Assembly: GCF_024345415.1 (NCBI RefSeq)
Contig: NZ_JAGQBB010000019.1
Span: forward strand, 1-56,806
Direction of reading: 5' to 3'
From: Synechococcus sp. Tobar12-5m-g
GTDB lineage: Bacteria > Cyanobacteriota > Cyanobacteriia > PCC-6307 > Cyanobiaceae
DNA: 56,806 nt
Each line of letters starts with the position of its first letter. Position 1 is the stretch's first letter. A program made the position numbers and the translations under genes. Below are positions 17,067-25,431 of the stretch, in pieces. The notes under the pieces were generated by a model. The model was not told the DNA's origin. It did no database searches and worked only from the letters and a program-made list of their open reading frames with translations.

Positions 17067-17293
17067 CCCAGAACGTCCCAGGGTTCGGCCAGCGGGGCGA
17101 TCACATCGCCGCGGATCACAAGGCTGGGGTGGAGTCCGAAGGTGGTGTCGCGCCGCGGGCCTGGGCAGGGGTGCAGCTCGGCCACGGGGCGGCCGTTCTT
17201 GGTGATCACCAGCACCTCACCGCTGGCCGCCACCTGATCCATCAGACCCAGGCAGCGGGCCTTGAACTGGGAGGCGCTGATCTGATGGGTCAT
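17063..17293 (-). CDS. Phd/YefM-type antitoxin
   Basis: 76 residues from ATG 17293. ISASQFKARCLGLMDQVAAS and VITKNGRPVAELHP form the Phd/YefM DNA-binding fold, with a C-terminal tail (SLVIRGDVIAPLAEPWDVLG) typical of toxin-binding antitoxins of this type. The stop overlaps the ATG of the PIN toxin. The start was placed at 17293 because this is where Phd-like sequence begins; the ORF extending to 17392 adds unrelated residues. Confidence 0.85.
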   Translation of the reverse strand: MTHQISASQFKARCLGLMDQVAASGEVLVITKNGRPVAELHPCPGPRRDTTFGLHPSLVIRGDVIAPLAEPWDVLG

Positions 17294-17392
17294 GGCCCCT
17301 CGGGTTGAGAGGCCCTCAAAATGTAGTCCTTTCAAACCATGGTGCTGACCATGGTCATAACTCGTGCGTTCCCCTGCTGGGCGCCTGATCAA

Positions 17393-17686
17393 TCAGCCTC
17401 CCTTCCGCTCTGACAGCAGCAGGGCATCCAGATCGGTGTACCGCTGGAAGTTGCGATCGAATGTCACCAGGGGCAGCCGGCGGCTCAGGGCCAGCGCCCC
17501 AGCCTCGTTGAGCTCGGCATAGGCGGCAGCGAGTCGACGCTGCCACTGCAGATCGCGCCACTGCTCCAGGGCCTCGCTGATGGCCGCGGAGCGGTTGGCC
17601 GTGGTCTCGTCGAGGAAGCGAACGAGATCCTTGTCCAGCGTCGCGGAAATCTGGCGGGTCGACAAGGTGATCATCTTGATCATCAT
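17393..17686 (-). pseudogene. In-frame fusion of a CopG/RHH antitoxin N-terminus with a PIN toxin C-terminus
   Basis: 97 codons. Residues about 7-58 (TRQISATLDKDLVRFLDE, then RSAAISEALEQWRD) are a ribbon-helix-helix antitoxin. From about residue 61 the protein reads EAGALALSRRLPLVTFDRNF and then DLDALLL, which is the last 30-odd residues of a VapC/PIN toxin including its final Asp. The antitoxin C-terminus and some 90 residues of the toxin are missing. One deletion has joined the two genes in frame, leaving no PIN active site. The DNA-binding part may survive, so the product could still act as a repressor (inference). Confidence 0.7.
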
Positions 17687-17765
17687 GATTCAAAGGATCA
17701 GTGGCATGGGACGGCCCCCCAGCGGCAGCACTCCCTAGGGTCATCTCCGGCGCTATCCCGATCGT

Positions 17766-19343
17766 TTGACCGCTCCTTCCAGCCGCCCTTTCTCCCTTTC
17801 CGCTGCCCCACCCGTCGCGGCAACCCTCCAGCGCGACTGGGACGCGGTGGTGATCGGTTCAGGCATCGGCGGCCTCGTCACCGCCACCCAGCTGGCCGCC
17901 AAAGGGGCGAAGGTGCTGGTGCTGGAGCGCTACCTGATCCCGGGCGGCTCAGGCGGCAGCTTCAGGCGCGAGGGGTACACCTTCGATGTGGGCGCCTCGA
18001 TGATCTTCGGCTTCGGCGAGAAGGGCCACACCAACCTGCTCACCCGCGCCCTGGCCAGCGTGGGCGAACACCAGGACACGATTCCCGATCCGGCCCAGCT
18101 CCAATACCACCTGCCGGGCGGGCTCAACCTGGCGGTGGACCGGAACTACGACATCTTCCTTGCCGAACTCACCGCCCTTTTCCCCCACGAAGCGAAAGGC
18201 ATCCGCGCCTTCTACGACACCTGCGCTCAGGTGTTTCGCTGCCTCGACGCGATGCCGCTGCTGTCCCTGGAGGATCCCGCCTACCTGGCAAAGGTGTTCT
18301 TCAAGGCGCCCCTGGCCTGCCTGGGCCTGGCCCGTTGGCTGCCGGTGAACGCCGGCGACGTGGCGCGCCGGCACATCACCGATCCCCAGCTGCTGAAGTT
18401 CATCGACATGGAGTGCTTCTGCTGGTCGGTGATGCCGGCCGACCGCACGCCGATGATCAACGCCGGCATGGTGTTCTCGGATCGCCATGCCGGCGGCATC
18501 AACTACCCCAAGGGAGGCGTCGGCACGATCGCCCAGCACCTTGTGCGCGGCCTGGAGCGCCACCGCGGCGCCATCCGCTACCGCGCCCGCGTCATCCGGG
18601 TGGTGCTCGAGCACGGTCAGGCGGTGGGGGTGGAGCTGGCCGGTGGCGAGCAGATCCGCGCCCGCCGGGTGATCTCCAACGCCACCCGCTGGGACACCTT
18701 CGGCACGCTGGTGGGCGCCGCCCACACCCCGGATGCCGAGCGCACCTGGCGCAAGCGCTACAAGCCCTCGCCGTCGTTCCTGTCGCTCCATCTGGGGGTG
18801 AAAACCGCCGCAATCCCCCCAGGCAGCCATGTGCACCACCTGTTGCTGGAGCGCTGGGAGGACATGGAAGCCGAGCAGGGAACGGTGTTCGTGTCGATCC
18901 CCACCCTGTTGGATTCTTCCCTGGCACCGGCCGGCCACCAGATCGTTCATGCCTTCACCCCGTCCTCGATGGAGGCGTGGCAGGGGCTCTCCCCAAGCAC
19001 CTACGCAGCGAAGAAACAGGCCGATGCCGACCGGCTGATCGGCCGCCTTGAAGCGGTCCTGCCGGGCTTGGCCGGGGCGATCATCCACAAGGAGGTCGGC
19101 ACCCCCCGCAGCCACCGCCGCTTCCTCGGCCGCCACCAGGGAAGCTATGGGCCGGTTCCGGCCCTGCGACTGCCGGGGCTGCTGCCGATGCCGTTCAACC
19201 GCACCGCCATCCCGGGCCTGTACTGCGTGGGGGATTCCTGCTTCCCGGGCCAGGGGCTCAACGCCGTGGCCTTCAGCGGATTTGCCTGCGCCCACCGCGT
19301 CGGTGCCGACCTGGGCCTCAACCCCTGGGCCCTGCCCGACTGA
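17766..19343 (+). CDS. crtH: Carotenoid isomerase (CRTISO type)
   Basis: 525 residues from a TTG start. The FAD-binding motif VIGSGIGGLVTATQLAAKGA lies near residue 31; the phytoene-desaturase-like C-terminus has GLYCVGDSCFPGQGLNAVAF. Stretches such as FDVGASMIFGFGEKGHTNLL and HAGGINYPKGGVGTIAQ mark the CrtH/CRTISO branch rather than CrtI or CrtO. The enzyme converts poly-cis lycopene (prolycopene) to all-trans lycopene in the plant-type carotenoid route of cyanobacteria, using reduced FAD. Single gene, divergent from the TA island. Confidence 0.9.
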   Translation: MTAPSSRPFSLSAAPPVAATLQRDWDAVVIGSGIGGLVTATQLAAKGAKVLVLERYLIPGGSGGSFRREGYTFDVGASMIFGFGEKGHTNLLTRALASVGEHQDTIPDPAQLQYHLPGGLNLAVDRNYDIFLAELTALFPHEAKGIRAFYDTCAQVFRCLDAMPLLSLEDPAYLAKVFFKAPLACLGLARWLPVNAGDVARRHITDPQLLKFIDMECFCWSVMPADRTPMINAGMVFSDRHAGGINYPKGGVGTIAQHLVRGLERHRGAIRYRARVIRVVLEHGQAVGVELAGGEQIRARRVISNATRWDTFGTLVGAAHTPDAERTWRKRYKPSPSFLSLHLGVKTAAIPPGSHVHHLLLERWEDMEAEQGTVFVSIPTLLDSSLAPAGHQIVHAFTPSSMEAWQGLSPSTYAAKKQADADRLIGRLEAVLPGLAGAIIHKEVGTPRSHRRFLGRHQGSYGPVPALRLPGLLPMPFNRTAIPGLYCVGDSCFPGQGLNAVAFSGFACAHRVGADLGLNPWALPD

Positions 19344-19445
19344 TTGCTTGGCCCGGGGACGGGAAATCGATCCCAAACAGCTCAGACTCCGACCACGGCA
19401 ACGGGCCTTGACCCATAGGATCGAATCAATTCGAAACATTGGCCG

Positions 19446-19691
19446 ATGGGAAGCTCCCCCAGCTCCGAAGATCTGGCCCGTTACCTCGAGCAGAAGGGGG
19501 CCCTCACCAAGCCCTGGCTGCTGATGCAACTGCGGCTCAGCAAGCTCAAGGAAGAAAAGGAGGCCATGGGGCAGGACGAATACATTCTGCGGGTTCAGGA
19601 CGCCCACGCCGATCTGATGCGGATGGGGGAGTTCTGGCGCGGCCAGGAGCGGGAGACCTTTGGAGCCTCCGCTGGGCCCACCGCCCTCTGA
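19446..19691 (+). CDS. Conserved cyanobacterial protein of unknown function
   Basis: 81 residues, soluble and charged (LARYLEQKGALTKPWLLMQL then LKEEKEAMGQDEYILRVQDA), largely predicted helical. The residue pattern and its position look like the short hypothetical proteins kept in Synechococcus/Prochlorococcus, but I cannot name a family. The ATG at 19446 is the first in frame. The next gene starts 1 base after its stop on the same strand, suggesting an operon. Confidence 0.6.
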   Translation: MGSSPSSEDLARYLEQKGALTKPWLLMQLRLSKLKEEKEAMGQDEYILRVQDAHADLMRMGEFWRGQERETFGASAGPTAL

Positions 19692-19692
19692 G

Positions 19693-20253
19693 ATGGCTGA
19701 CGAGAGGCCTCGCCAAGAATCAGCCAGTTCGATGCGTTACCCGATCGCTCCCCTGATCCGCTTCACCTTGTTGACCCTCTATCTGGCCCTGGTGCTGCCA
19801 CTCCCCATGGTGGCTCCCCCCGAGCTGAAGCCTTGGCTCTGGGCCGCCTTGCCCCTCGGCCTCCTACCGGTGGGAGCCATGCTCAGCGAACAGGTCGTTC
19901 TCGATGCCGATGGGATTCACGTGGGTTATCCCGCTTGGTGCGGTTGGCTGTTGCGCCGGGGTTGGCAACTGAGCTGGGCTGAGATTGCCGGCCTGGTGCC
20001 GATCACCACCAGCCAGGGCGGCACGGTCCACTACGTGAAATCCAGGCATGGAAGCCACTACCTCCTGCCCCAGCGGGTGGGCCGCTTCCCGGATTTCCTG
20101 GAACGCTTCCAGCAGGGCAGCGGACTCGACACCCTGCGGATCGGGCGAATCACGCCCCCCTGGACCTACTGGACCCTTGCCGTCCTCAGCTTGCTTCTCT
20201 TGATCGGTGAAGTGGGAGCAATCAGCAGAGCCCCATGGATGCAGGTCAACTGA
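19693..20253 (+). CDS. Membrane protein of unknown function
   Basis: 186 residues from ATG 19693 (ATG 19732 is an alternative, before MRYPIAPLIRFTLLTLYLAL). Two hydrophobic segments near the N-terminus and one near the C-terminus (WTLAVLSLLLLIGEVGAI) flank a soluble PH-like stretch with repeated Trp (GWLLRRGWQLSWAEIAGL). That layout resembles small cyanobacterial membrane proteins with a bacterial-PH-like domain, though this is only suggestive. It directly follows the 81-residue gene and is convergent with the response-regulator gene. Confidence 0.6.
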   Translation: MADERPRQESASSMRYPIAPLIRFTLLTLYLALVLPLPMVAPPELKPWLWAALPLGLLPVGAMLSEQVVLDADGIHVGYPAWCGWLLRRGWQLSWAEIAGLVPITTSQGGTVHYVKSRHGSHYLLPQRVGRFPDFLERFQQGSGLDTLRIGRITPPWTYWTLAVLSLLLLIGEVGAISRAPWMQVN

Positions 20254-20270
20254 TCAGGCTGGTCAGCTGA

Positions 20271-21086
20271 TCAGTTGGGGCTGGCAACGGGCCGAAGCGA
20301 AAGGTTGCCGGATAGGGCACCCGCAGCTTCCGGAAGGGTTTCAAGGCTGAAGCGATAGCCCTGTTGCCGCACGGTTTCAATGCCGCCCCCCTCGCCAAGA
20401 CCGGCCAACTCGAGCTTGCGGCGAAGGGTGAGCACCTGGGTGTCAACGGAGCGGGGCCCACCACTGAAGGGGGGCCAGGCCATCCGCAGCAGCTCCTGGC
20501 GGCTGCGCACGATTCCGGGGGGCATCAGCAGCGCGCAGAGCAGGGCGAATTCCCGGGGGCTGAGTTCCACCGGCTGGTCCCGCAGCATCACCTGGCGGAG
20601 CAGCAGATGCACCTCCAGGGGGCCGACGCAGACCCGTTCCTGCAGACCACTGCCGCTGCGCCGCAACAGGCTGCGGCAACGGGCCGCCAGCTCCTCCAGT
20701 CCGAAGGGCTTGCGCAGCACATCATCGGCGCCAGCATCCAGCATCGCCACCACGGGATCGGCCCCTGCTCGGGCCGTGAGCACCATCACCGGACAGCGCA
20801 GATGGGCGGCCAGACGAAGAGCGGAGCTCTCCTCCAGCAACTCGGCGCTCACCAGAAGATCGGGCATCTGGTCTTCACAGAGCTGAAGAGCCTCGGCCGC
20901 CGTCGCCACGGCAGCTGCCAGATGGCCGTCCTGGCGCAGCCGCTGGGCCAGGACGGTTCGCAGGGTGGGGTGCGGATCCACCACCAGGATTCGCTTCAGG
21001 GGAGCGGCGGTGCTGCGACGTTCACCAGCCCCGGGGCCATCAGACTGGGGAGGATGGTCAGGGTTCTGGCTGGGCCTGAGCTCCAC
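20271..21086 (-). CDS. OmpR-family response regulator with a degenerate receiver
   Basis: 271 residues from GTG 21086; a longer open frame to 21212 exists. The receiver starts at RILVVDPHPTLRTVL and ends in MVLTARAGADPV and DDVLRKPFGLEELAARC, so the switch Thr and Lys are present. At the phosphoacceptor position, where PhoB in this window reads DLVLLDLML, this protein reads DLLVSAELL: the Asp is replaced by Ala. The acidic pair near the N-terminus is also reduced (VVDPH instead of VVDDD). The C-terminal winged helix (LSPREFALLCALL, VRQQGYRFSLE) is complete. It should bind DNA but is unlikely to be switched by phosphorylation. Confidence 0.85.
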   Translation of the reverse strand: MELRPSQNPDHPPQSDGPGAGERRSTAAPLKRILVVDPHPTLRTVLAQRLRQDGHLAAAVATAAEALQLCEDQMPDLLVSAELLEESSALRLAAHLRCPVMVLTARAGADPVVAMLDAGADDVLRKPFGLEELAARCRSLLRRSGSGLQERVCVGPLEVHLLLRQVMLRDQPVELSPREFALLCALLMPPGIVRSRQELLRMAWPPFSGGPRSVDTQVLTLRRKLELAGLGEGGGIETVRQQGYRFSLETLPEAAGALSGNLSLRPVASPN

Positions 21087-21183
21087 ATCGGGTCCCTGAG
21101 GATTCCCTAGGCTACTCGCTATCCGGGAAGCGGCCACCGGCTGCTCGGTGCCCCCAGCCCCTGCCCCAGGCCAAAGCCTCACC

Positions 21184-21450
21184 ATGACTGCGCTGCAGAA
21201 CCCTGAAGCCATCCGCCACTTCCAGTCGCTCTGCGACGCCTGCCAGGACCTGGTGAGCCGGTACCACAGCCCTTCGGAACTGCGCCTCTACGCCGATGGA
21301 TACCTCCACGCCTTGAGGCGCACGGGGGTGCTGGATGCCCAGTCCCAACACAGGCTGGAGGAACTCATCGATCGTTGGATCCTTGATCCCTCCGGCTTCA
21401 TCGGCCCCGAAGGTGATCTCAGCACCCTGTACCACAGCGGCAGGAACTGA
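21184..21450 (+). CDS. DUF6761-like small cyanobacterial protein
   Basis: 88 residues from ATG 21184, helical: TALQNPEAIRHFQSLCDACQ, SRYHSPSELRLYADGYLHAL and DRWILDPSGFIGPEGD. This composition and length match a small protein family confined to cyanobacteria whose role is unknown. It is divergent from the degenerate response regulator with about 100 bases between the starts, so the two may share a control region. Confidence 0.65.
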   Translation: MTALQNPEAIRHFQSLCDACQDLVSRYHSPSELRLYADGYLHALRRTGVLDAQSQHRLEELIDRWILDPSGFIGPEGDLSTLYHSGRN

Positions 21451-21535
21451 TCAGCGACAATCCACCTCAACGCGACGCCTGCTTGACCCAGCCGGTTCGA
21501 ACAGCGGTCTGAACGGATGGGACCCAGAGGCCGCC

Positions 21536-21859
21536 TCAGGAGGCCAGCGCCACGGCAAGGGTTTCACGAAGCTCACCGGAGTTGTACAGCTCGATGAGAA
21601 TGTCCGAGCCGCCGATGAACTCTCCGTTCAGGTAAACCTGGGGAATGGTGGGCCATTCGGAGAACTCCTTGATGCCATTGCGGATCTCAGGATCGGAGAG
21701 GACATCGAAGGTTTCGAAGGGCACCCCCAGGGCATTGAGGATCTGCACGACGTTGTTGGAGAAGCCGCATTGCGGCATCAACTTCGTTCCCTTCATGAAC
21801 ACCACCACCGGGGTACTGTTCACCAGGGTCTTGATGCGTTGCTCGGTGGCGGTGTCCAT
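21536..21859 (-). CDS. grxD: Monothiol glutaredoxin, Grx4/GrxD type
   Basis: 107 residues with the CGFS active site ([14 protein letters not shown], near residue 31), the FMKG glutathione-binding start, [19 protein letters not shown] and a C-terminal helix. CGFS glutaredoxins bind a [2Fe-2S] cluster with glutathione and work in iron-sulfur cluster delivery and iron sensing, commonly with BolA partners. The bolA-type gene lies 5 bases upstream on the same strand, the arrangement expected for a Grx-BolA complex. Confidence 0.95.
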   Translation of the reverse strand: MDTATEQRIKTLVNSTPVVVFMKGTKLMPQCGFSNNVVQILNALGVPFETFDVLSDPEIRNGIKEFSEWPTIPQVYLNGEFIGGSDILIELYNSGELRETLAVALAS

Positions 21860-21864
21860 GGGAA

Positions 21865-22098
21865 TCAGGATGGAATGGAAGTCTGGAGGGCCAGGGCATG
21901 AATGGCCTCGCTGGCCAGTTCACGGCGCAGGGCTCCGTAAACCAACTGGTGCTGTTTGATCCGGGAGAGTCCGGCAAAAGCCGAGGAGGTCACCTTGACC
22001 TGGAGATGGTCGCCCCCACCGGTGAGGTCATCCACCTCCACCTGGGCATCCGGCAGGCTGCCGCAGATCGCCGCTCTGACCTGATCCGCTTGCACCAT
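21865..22098 (-). CDS. BolA-family protein
   Basis: 77 residues from ATG 22098. [20 protein letters not shown] and the preceding HLQVKV are the BolA signature region, with the conserved His of the cluster-binding site in [10 protein letters not shown]. Partner of the CGFS glutaredoxin encoded immediately downstream; together such pairs hold a shared [2Fe-2S] cluster. Complete and of normal length. Confidence 0.9.
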   Translation of the reverse strand: MVQADQVRAAICGSLPDAQVEVDDLTGGGDHLQVKVTSSAFAGLSRIKQHQLVYGALRRELASEAIHALALQTSIPS

Positions 22099-22165
22099 GG
22101 TTGGGTTCGTGGTCCATTGGCCAGGAATCTAGAAGCTGGTGCGCCCGTTCTGGCTGATCAGCGGC

Positions 22166-22708
22166 TCACTTCGAACCTGTGGAGGGAGCTGGCTCGCCAG
22201 CGGTGTAGGGGGTGGTGGCGAAGCCAAGCTCCACCAGGCTCTGATACGCCCTGCGTCCCTCCTCGCGGGCCGGCGTCATGATCTTGATCACTTCCACCAG
22301 CAGCGGCACCGCCACCTCCGGCTGATTCTGACGGCGCAACAGGGCCGCAAGCCGCAGGTTGGCCTGGGCCAGCACCTCCAGCGACTCCCGGCCCTTCTGG
22401 TCCATCTCCCTGGGAATCCTGGCATCGAGGCCCCGGAAGGAGCCACTCAGGTCGCGGTAGAAACCGAGCAACCGCAGGCTGGCATCGCGGGCGAGGTCGT
22501 AATCCTTGCGGGCGGCAGCCAGATCACCCCGGGCCACGGCGGCATCGCCCCGGGCCAGCAACCCATTGATCGAGGCCAGGTTGAAGCCGATGCTGGAGCC
22601 CTCCAGCACTTTGGCTGGTTCGCTCTGTGCCGAGGCCCCCGCAGCGGAGAAGAGTGGAACAAGGGTTGCCGCCAGGGCAAGCCCGAGGGCGACATGGGGC
22701 CGGCGCAC
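22166..22708 (-). CDS. Secreted helical protein of unknown function
   Basis: 180 residues from GTG 22708, chosen because a signal peptide starts there: basic VRRPH, a hydrophobic run [19 protein letters not shown] and a likely cleavage after ASA (ASAQSEP). The mature part is alpha-helical with TPR-like spacing ([36 protein letters not shown]). It resembles short exported proteins of unknown role found in Synechococcus and should act in the periplasm or thylakoid lumen. Same strand as the acyltransferase gene upstream (28 bases away). Confidence 0.65.
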   Translation of the reverse strand: MRRPHVALGLALAATLVPLFSAAGASAQSEPAKVLEGSSIGFNLASINGLLARGDAAVARGDLAAARKDYDLARDASLRLLGFYRDLSGSFRGLDARIPREMDQKGRESLEVLAQANLRLAALLRRQNQPEVAVPLLVEVIKIMTPAREEGRRAYQSLVELGFATTPYTAGEPAPSTGSK

Positions 22709-22736
22709 AGTGAATGTTCGAATGATCCGAACGACT

Positions 22737-23462
22737 CTAAGGGGCGTCGATCGGGCGGCCCACGGCCCGGCGGGCCGCCTGCTCGGCTGCTTGCATCGCC
22801 ACCGCCAGACGTTCATTCAGTGCCTTCACCGCGGCCCGCCCCTGGCCCTCCACGCCCAGAACGGAGCCGAAGCAGAGGGCCGCCCGGCTCCGGGGGTGGG
22901 GGCGCTCCTGTTCGTAACCGATTCCCACTGGGACCACCTGCACCGCCACCCCCTGGCTGGACGCCAGAACAGCCAGGCGAGCCAATCCCTGATGCAGGCG
23001 GATCGGTCCGTCCTGGCGGCGGATCTGACCTTCCGGGAAGACGACCAGTTGCTGCCCTGCCGCCAGCAAATCCACCGCGTAGCGCAGGGTGGTGGTGCCG
23101 GGCCTGCCCTGGTCGACGGGGAAACAGCCGAGGCGATGCAGGAACCAGCCCTGCACCCCCTGCATCTCCGTCCGGGTGACCATGAAGCGGCAATCCCGGC
23201 CGCTGACGCGACGGCCGGCGGCCCGGGGAATCAGCAGGGCGTCCCAACGGGCCCGGTGGGTGGGGGCCAACAGCACGGCGCCCTGGCTGGGCAGGTGCTC
23301 GGAGCCGATCACCTCGATCTGGCGGAACTGGAACGGCAGGGCAAGGTCCTGGGTGACCAGCATGGCCAGCGGCGCCAGGGCCGGACTGATCCCGGCACAG
23401 ATCCGGCGCTCCCGAAGCATCAGAGCGGGTTCGGCGGGGCACGGCTCGGTGCGGCTCGCCAT
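22737..23462 (-). CDS. 1-acyl-glycerol-3-phosphate acyltransferase (PlsC-like)
   Basis: 241 residues from ATG 23462. The acyltransferase HX4D motif is H-R-A-R-W-D ([16 protein letters not shown]), and the substrate motif is [33 protein letters not shown] and VVPVGIGY are further matches to the PlsC superfamily. The likely reaction adds the second acyl chain to lysophosphatidic acid at the membrane. The family has several paralogues per cyanobacterium, so the exact acceptor is uncertain. Confidence 0.85.
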   Translation of the reverse strand: MASRTEPCPAEPALMLRERRICAGISPALAPLAMLVTQDLALPFQFRQIEVIGSEHLPSQGAVLLAPTHRARWDALLIPRAAGRRVSGRDCRFMVTRTEMQGVQGWFLHRLGCFPVDQGRPGTTTLRYAVDLLAAGQQLVVFPEGQIRRQDGPIRLHQGLARLAVLASSQGVAVQVVPVGIGYEQERPHPRSRAALCFGSVLGVEGQGRAAVKALNERLAVAMQAAEQAARRAVGRPIDAP

Positions 23463-23621
23463 TGGGGGGATGGCATCCTGCCGCGATTGCACTGCCACCT
23501 GCCTGCGCTGAACTATCGGCAAGCTAGGGGGCCTTCATCCGCATCGATCAGCACGACGGGCAGTTGGCACTGCGGCCTGGAGCCGATCCATAGGATCACC
23601 CCAGACGCCTGCGTTTCTGCC

Positions 23622-24371
23622 ATGGCCAGCCTTGGCGTGAACATCGACCACATCGCCCAGGTGCGGCAGGCCCGCCGGGCCGTGGAGCCCGATCCGGTCA
23701 GCCTGGCCTTGCTGGCGGAGCTGGGCGGGGCCGATGGCATCACCGTGCATCTGCGCGAGGACCGCCGCCACATCCAGCTCCGCGATCTCGAGCTGCTGCG
23801 GGCCACGGTGCGCAGCCGCCTCAACCTGGAGATGGCCGCCACGGCCGAAATGGAGGCGATCGCCCTGGAGATCAGACCCGACCTGGTCACCCTGGTGCCG
23901 GAGAAGCGCCAGGAGGTGACCACCGAGGGGGGACTGGATGTGGCGGCCCAGCACGATTCGATCGGGGCGCTGGTGCGGCGGCTGCAGGCGGCCGGCATCC
24001 CCGTGAGCCTGTTCGTGGACCCGGAGCCCGGCCAGCTGGAGGCCAGCCGCGCCAGTGACGCCCGCTGGGTGGAGCTCCACACCGGCGCCTACGCCGAAGC
24101 GAGCTGGGCAGGCCAACCGCGCGAACTGGCCCGGCTCACCGAGGGCACCGCCCTGGCCTGCCAACTCGGACTGCGGGTGAATGCGGGCCATGGGCTCACG
24201 TACCAGAACGTGGAGCCGGTCGCTGCGATCGAGGGGATCGAGGAGTTGAACATCGGCCACACGATCGTGGCCCGGGCCCTGGCCGTGGGCCTTCAAGAGG
24301 CGGTGCGGCAGATGAAGACGCTGGTTCAGAATCCTCGCCACGACCCCCTGTTCGGTGGCATCAGCCCATGA
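23622..24371 (+). CDS. pdxJ: Pyridoxine 5'-phosphate synthase PdxJ
   Basis: 249 residues, a TIM barrel. [16 protein letters not shown] at the start, [45 protein letters not shown] and [12 protein letters not shown] are the family's conserved blocks with the catalytic His and Glu residues. The enzyme condenses 1-deoxy-D-xylulose 5-phosphate with 3-amino-1-phosphohydroxyacetone to form the vitamin B6 ring. The start at 23622 is the ATG just before conserved sequence. The stop overlaps the ycf54 start (ATGA). Confidence 0.95.
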   Translation: MASLGVNIDHIAQVRQARRAVEPDPVSLALLAELGGADGITVHLREDRRHIQLRDLELLRATVRSRLNLEMAATAEMEAIALEIRPDLVTLVPEKRQEVTTEGGLDVAAQHDSIGALVRRLQAAGIPVSLFVDPEPGQLEASRASDARWVELHTGAYAEASWAGQPRELARLTEGTALACQLGLRVNAGHGLTYQNVEPVAAIEGIEELNIGHTIVARALAVGLQEAVRQMKTLVQNPRHDPLFGGISP

Positions 24372-24703
24372 GCGCCTCTTCCCCCACCACCTATTACTTC
24401 GTCGCCGCCAGCGAGGCGTTTCTCACCGTCGAGGAACCGCTGGAGGAAGTGTTGCGGGAGCGGGTGCGCAACTATGGAGAGGTGGGCAAGCCGATCGATT
24501 TCTGGCTCATCCACTCCCCCGCATTTCTGGCAGCTGCTGAGCTCCAACCGGTTGCAGGCACCGTTCCCAGGCCTGCCGCGGCCGTGGTGTCCACCGATCC
24601 CAAATTCATCGACTTTCTGAAACTGCGGCTCGAGTTCGTGGCCAAGGGCAGTTTCCTGGCCCCAAGCGCTTCGATCCCCGATCCCCTCGCCTCGGACTCC
24701 TAA
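24368..24703 (+). CDS. ycf54: Ycf54 (DUF2488), Mg-protoporphyrin monomethyl ester cyclase factor
   Basis: 111 residues. [49 protein letters not shown] and IPDPLAS match Ycf54, a chloroplast-and-cyanobacteria protein needed for assembly and activity of the oxygen-dependent cyclase AcsF, which forms ring E of chlorophyll. It is coupled to pdxJ by a four-base overlap and ends in a four-base overlap with the convergent gene at 24700. Confidence 0.93.
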   Translation: MSASSPTTYYFVAASEAFLTVEEPLEEVLRERVRNYGEVGKPIDFWLIHSPAFLAAAELQPVAGTVPRPAAAVVSTDPKFIDFLKLRLEFVAKGSFLAPSASIPDPLASDS

Positions 24704-24906
24704 GCCGCCTGTTGCTGCTTTCCGATCACCCAGCTCGCCATGAGCAGCAGCTGCACTTCGTCGAGGGTCTGATCCGCCAGCAGGCGCTCGCTCAGACGCT
24801 CAACGTCCTCCGGGTGGAGTTCACCGTTGGCCTGCCAGTGGAGATGGGTGGGAATCAAGGTGTTGGGTTGCTGACGCGCCAGATGGATCATCGTCTCAGA
24901 TTCCAT
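24700..24906 (-). CDS. Small conserved protein of unknown function
   Basis: 68 residues, helical and acidic in the middle (HPEDVERLSERLLADQTLDE, then [16 protein letters not shown]). The composition suggests a real gene of cyanobacterial type, but I know no function. Convergent with ycf54, sharing four bases. An internal Met (MIHLARQ) is an alternative start. Confidence 0.55.
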   Translation of the reverse strand: MESETMIHLARQQPNTLIPTHLHWQANGELHPEDVERLSERLLADQTLDEVQLLLMASWVIGKQQQAA

Positions 24907-24974
24907 GGCCCTCCAGGGGCCCTGAATCCGTTGACTTTCTGCAGAGTTGCCAAAGCTGTGGGCGCCGCCGGGAG

Positions 24975-25304
24975 TCAGAACAGGCCGAGAAAACGGCGGC
25001 GGCCGTCAGGGGGCTTCCGATCGGGCCCATCCCTGCCGTCCTGCTGGTGGCGCGGCCGTTGATCGCCGACCGTCAACAGGGCTTCCTTGTTCTTCCACCA
25101 GATCCAGTCCCGGATCGGGGGCGTGGCGAGCAGATCGGCGCGACTCAGCCGCAGCCCGAGCTTGGACGAGGCGGCGAGCAGCACCTCCACCATCGCCTCT
25201 CCATCGGCACAGGCCGCCAGGGCTTCGTTGGTGCGCTTTGCACCGTTCAGTGCCTTCACCAGCAGCTGCACCCGCTGGGAGGTGGAAAGGGAGGCAGGTT
25301 CCAT
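24975..25304 (-). CDS. Small protein, possibly Nif11-like
   Basis: 109 residues from ATG 25304. The central part (RVQLLVKALNGAKRTNEALA, then LGLRLSRADLLATP) has the layout of Nif11-type domains: a helical start, a variable loop, then a hydrophobic-acidic helix. Family membership is tentative and there is no double-Gly leader cleavage site or peptide-modification gene nearby. The C-terminus is basic and low-complexity (RKPPDGRRRFLGLF). The frame continues to 25349, but the extension has no support. Confidence 0.5.
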   Translation of the reverse strand: MEPASLSTSQRVQLLVKALNGAKRTNEALAACADGEAMVEVLLAASSKLGLRLSRADLLATPPIRDWIWWKNKEALLTVGDQRPRHQQDGRDGPDRKPPDGRRRFLGLF

Positions 25305-25431
25305 GGGCGCGCAACCGAAGCCCTGATTCGAGGGTGAATCAGCTGGCAACGGTTGTCATTATCGATCAGCCAGCATCATTCCAAACCGCTGAGCTGTCGA
25401 CTGAACCGTCGATCCGTTCGATGGATTGTTG

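Noticed and set aside
17949-19607. 552-codon open frame on the minus strand
   Set aside because: Antisense to crtH and without any family features.
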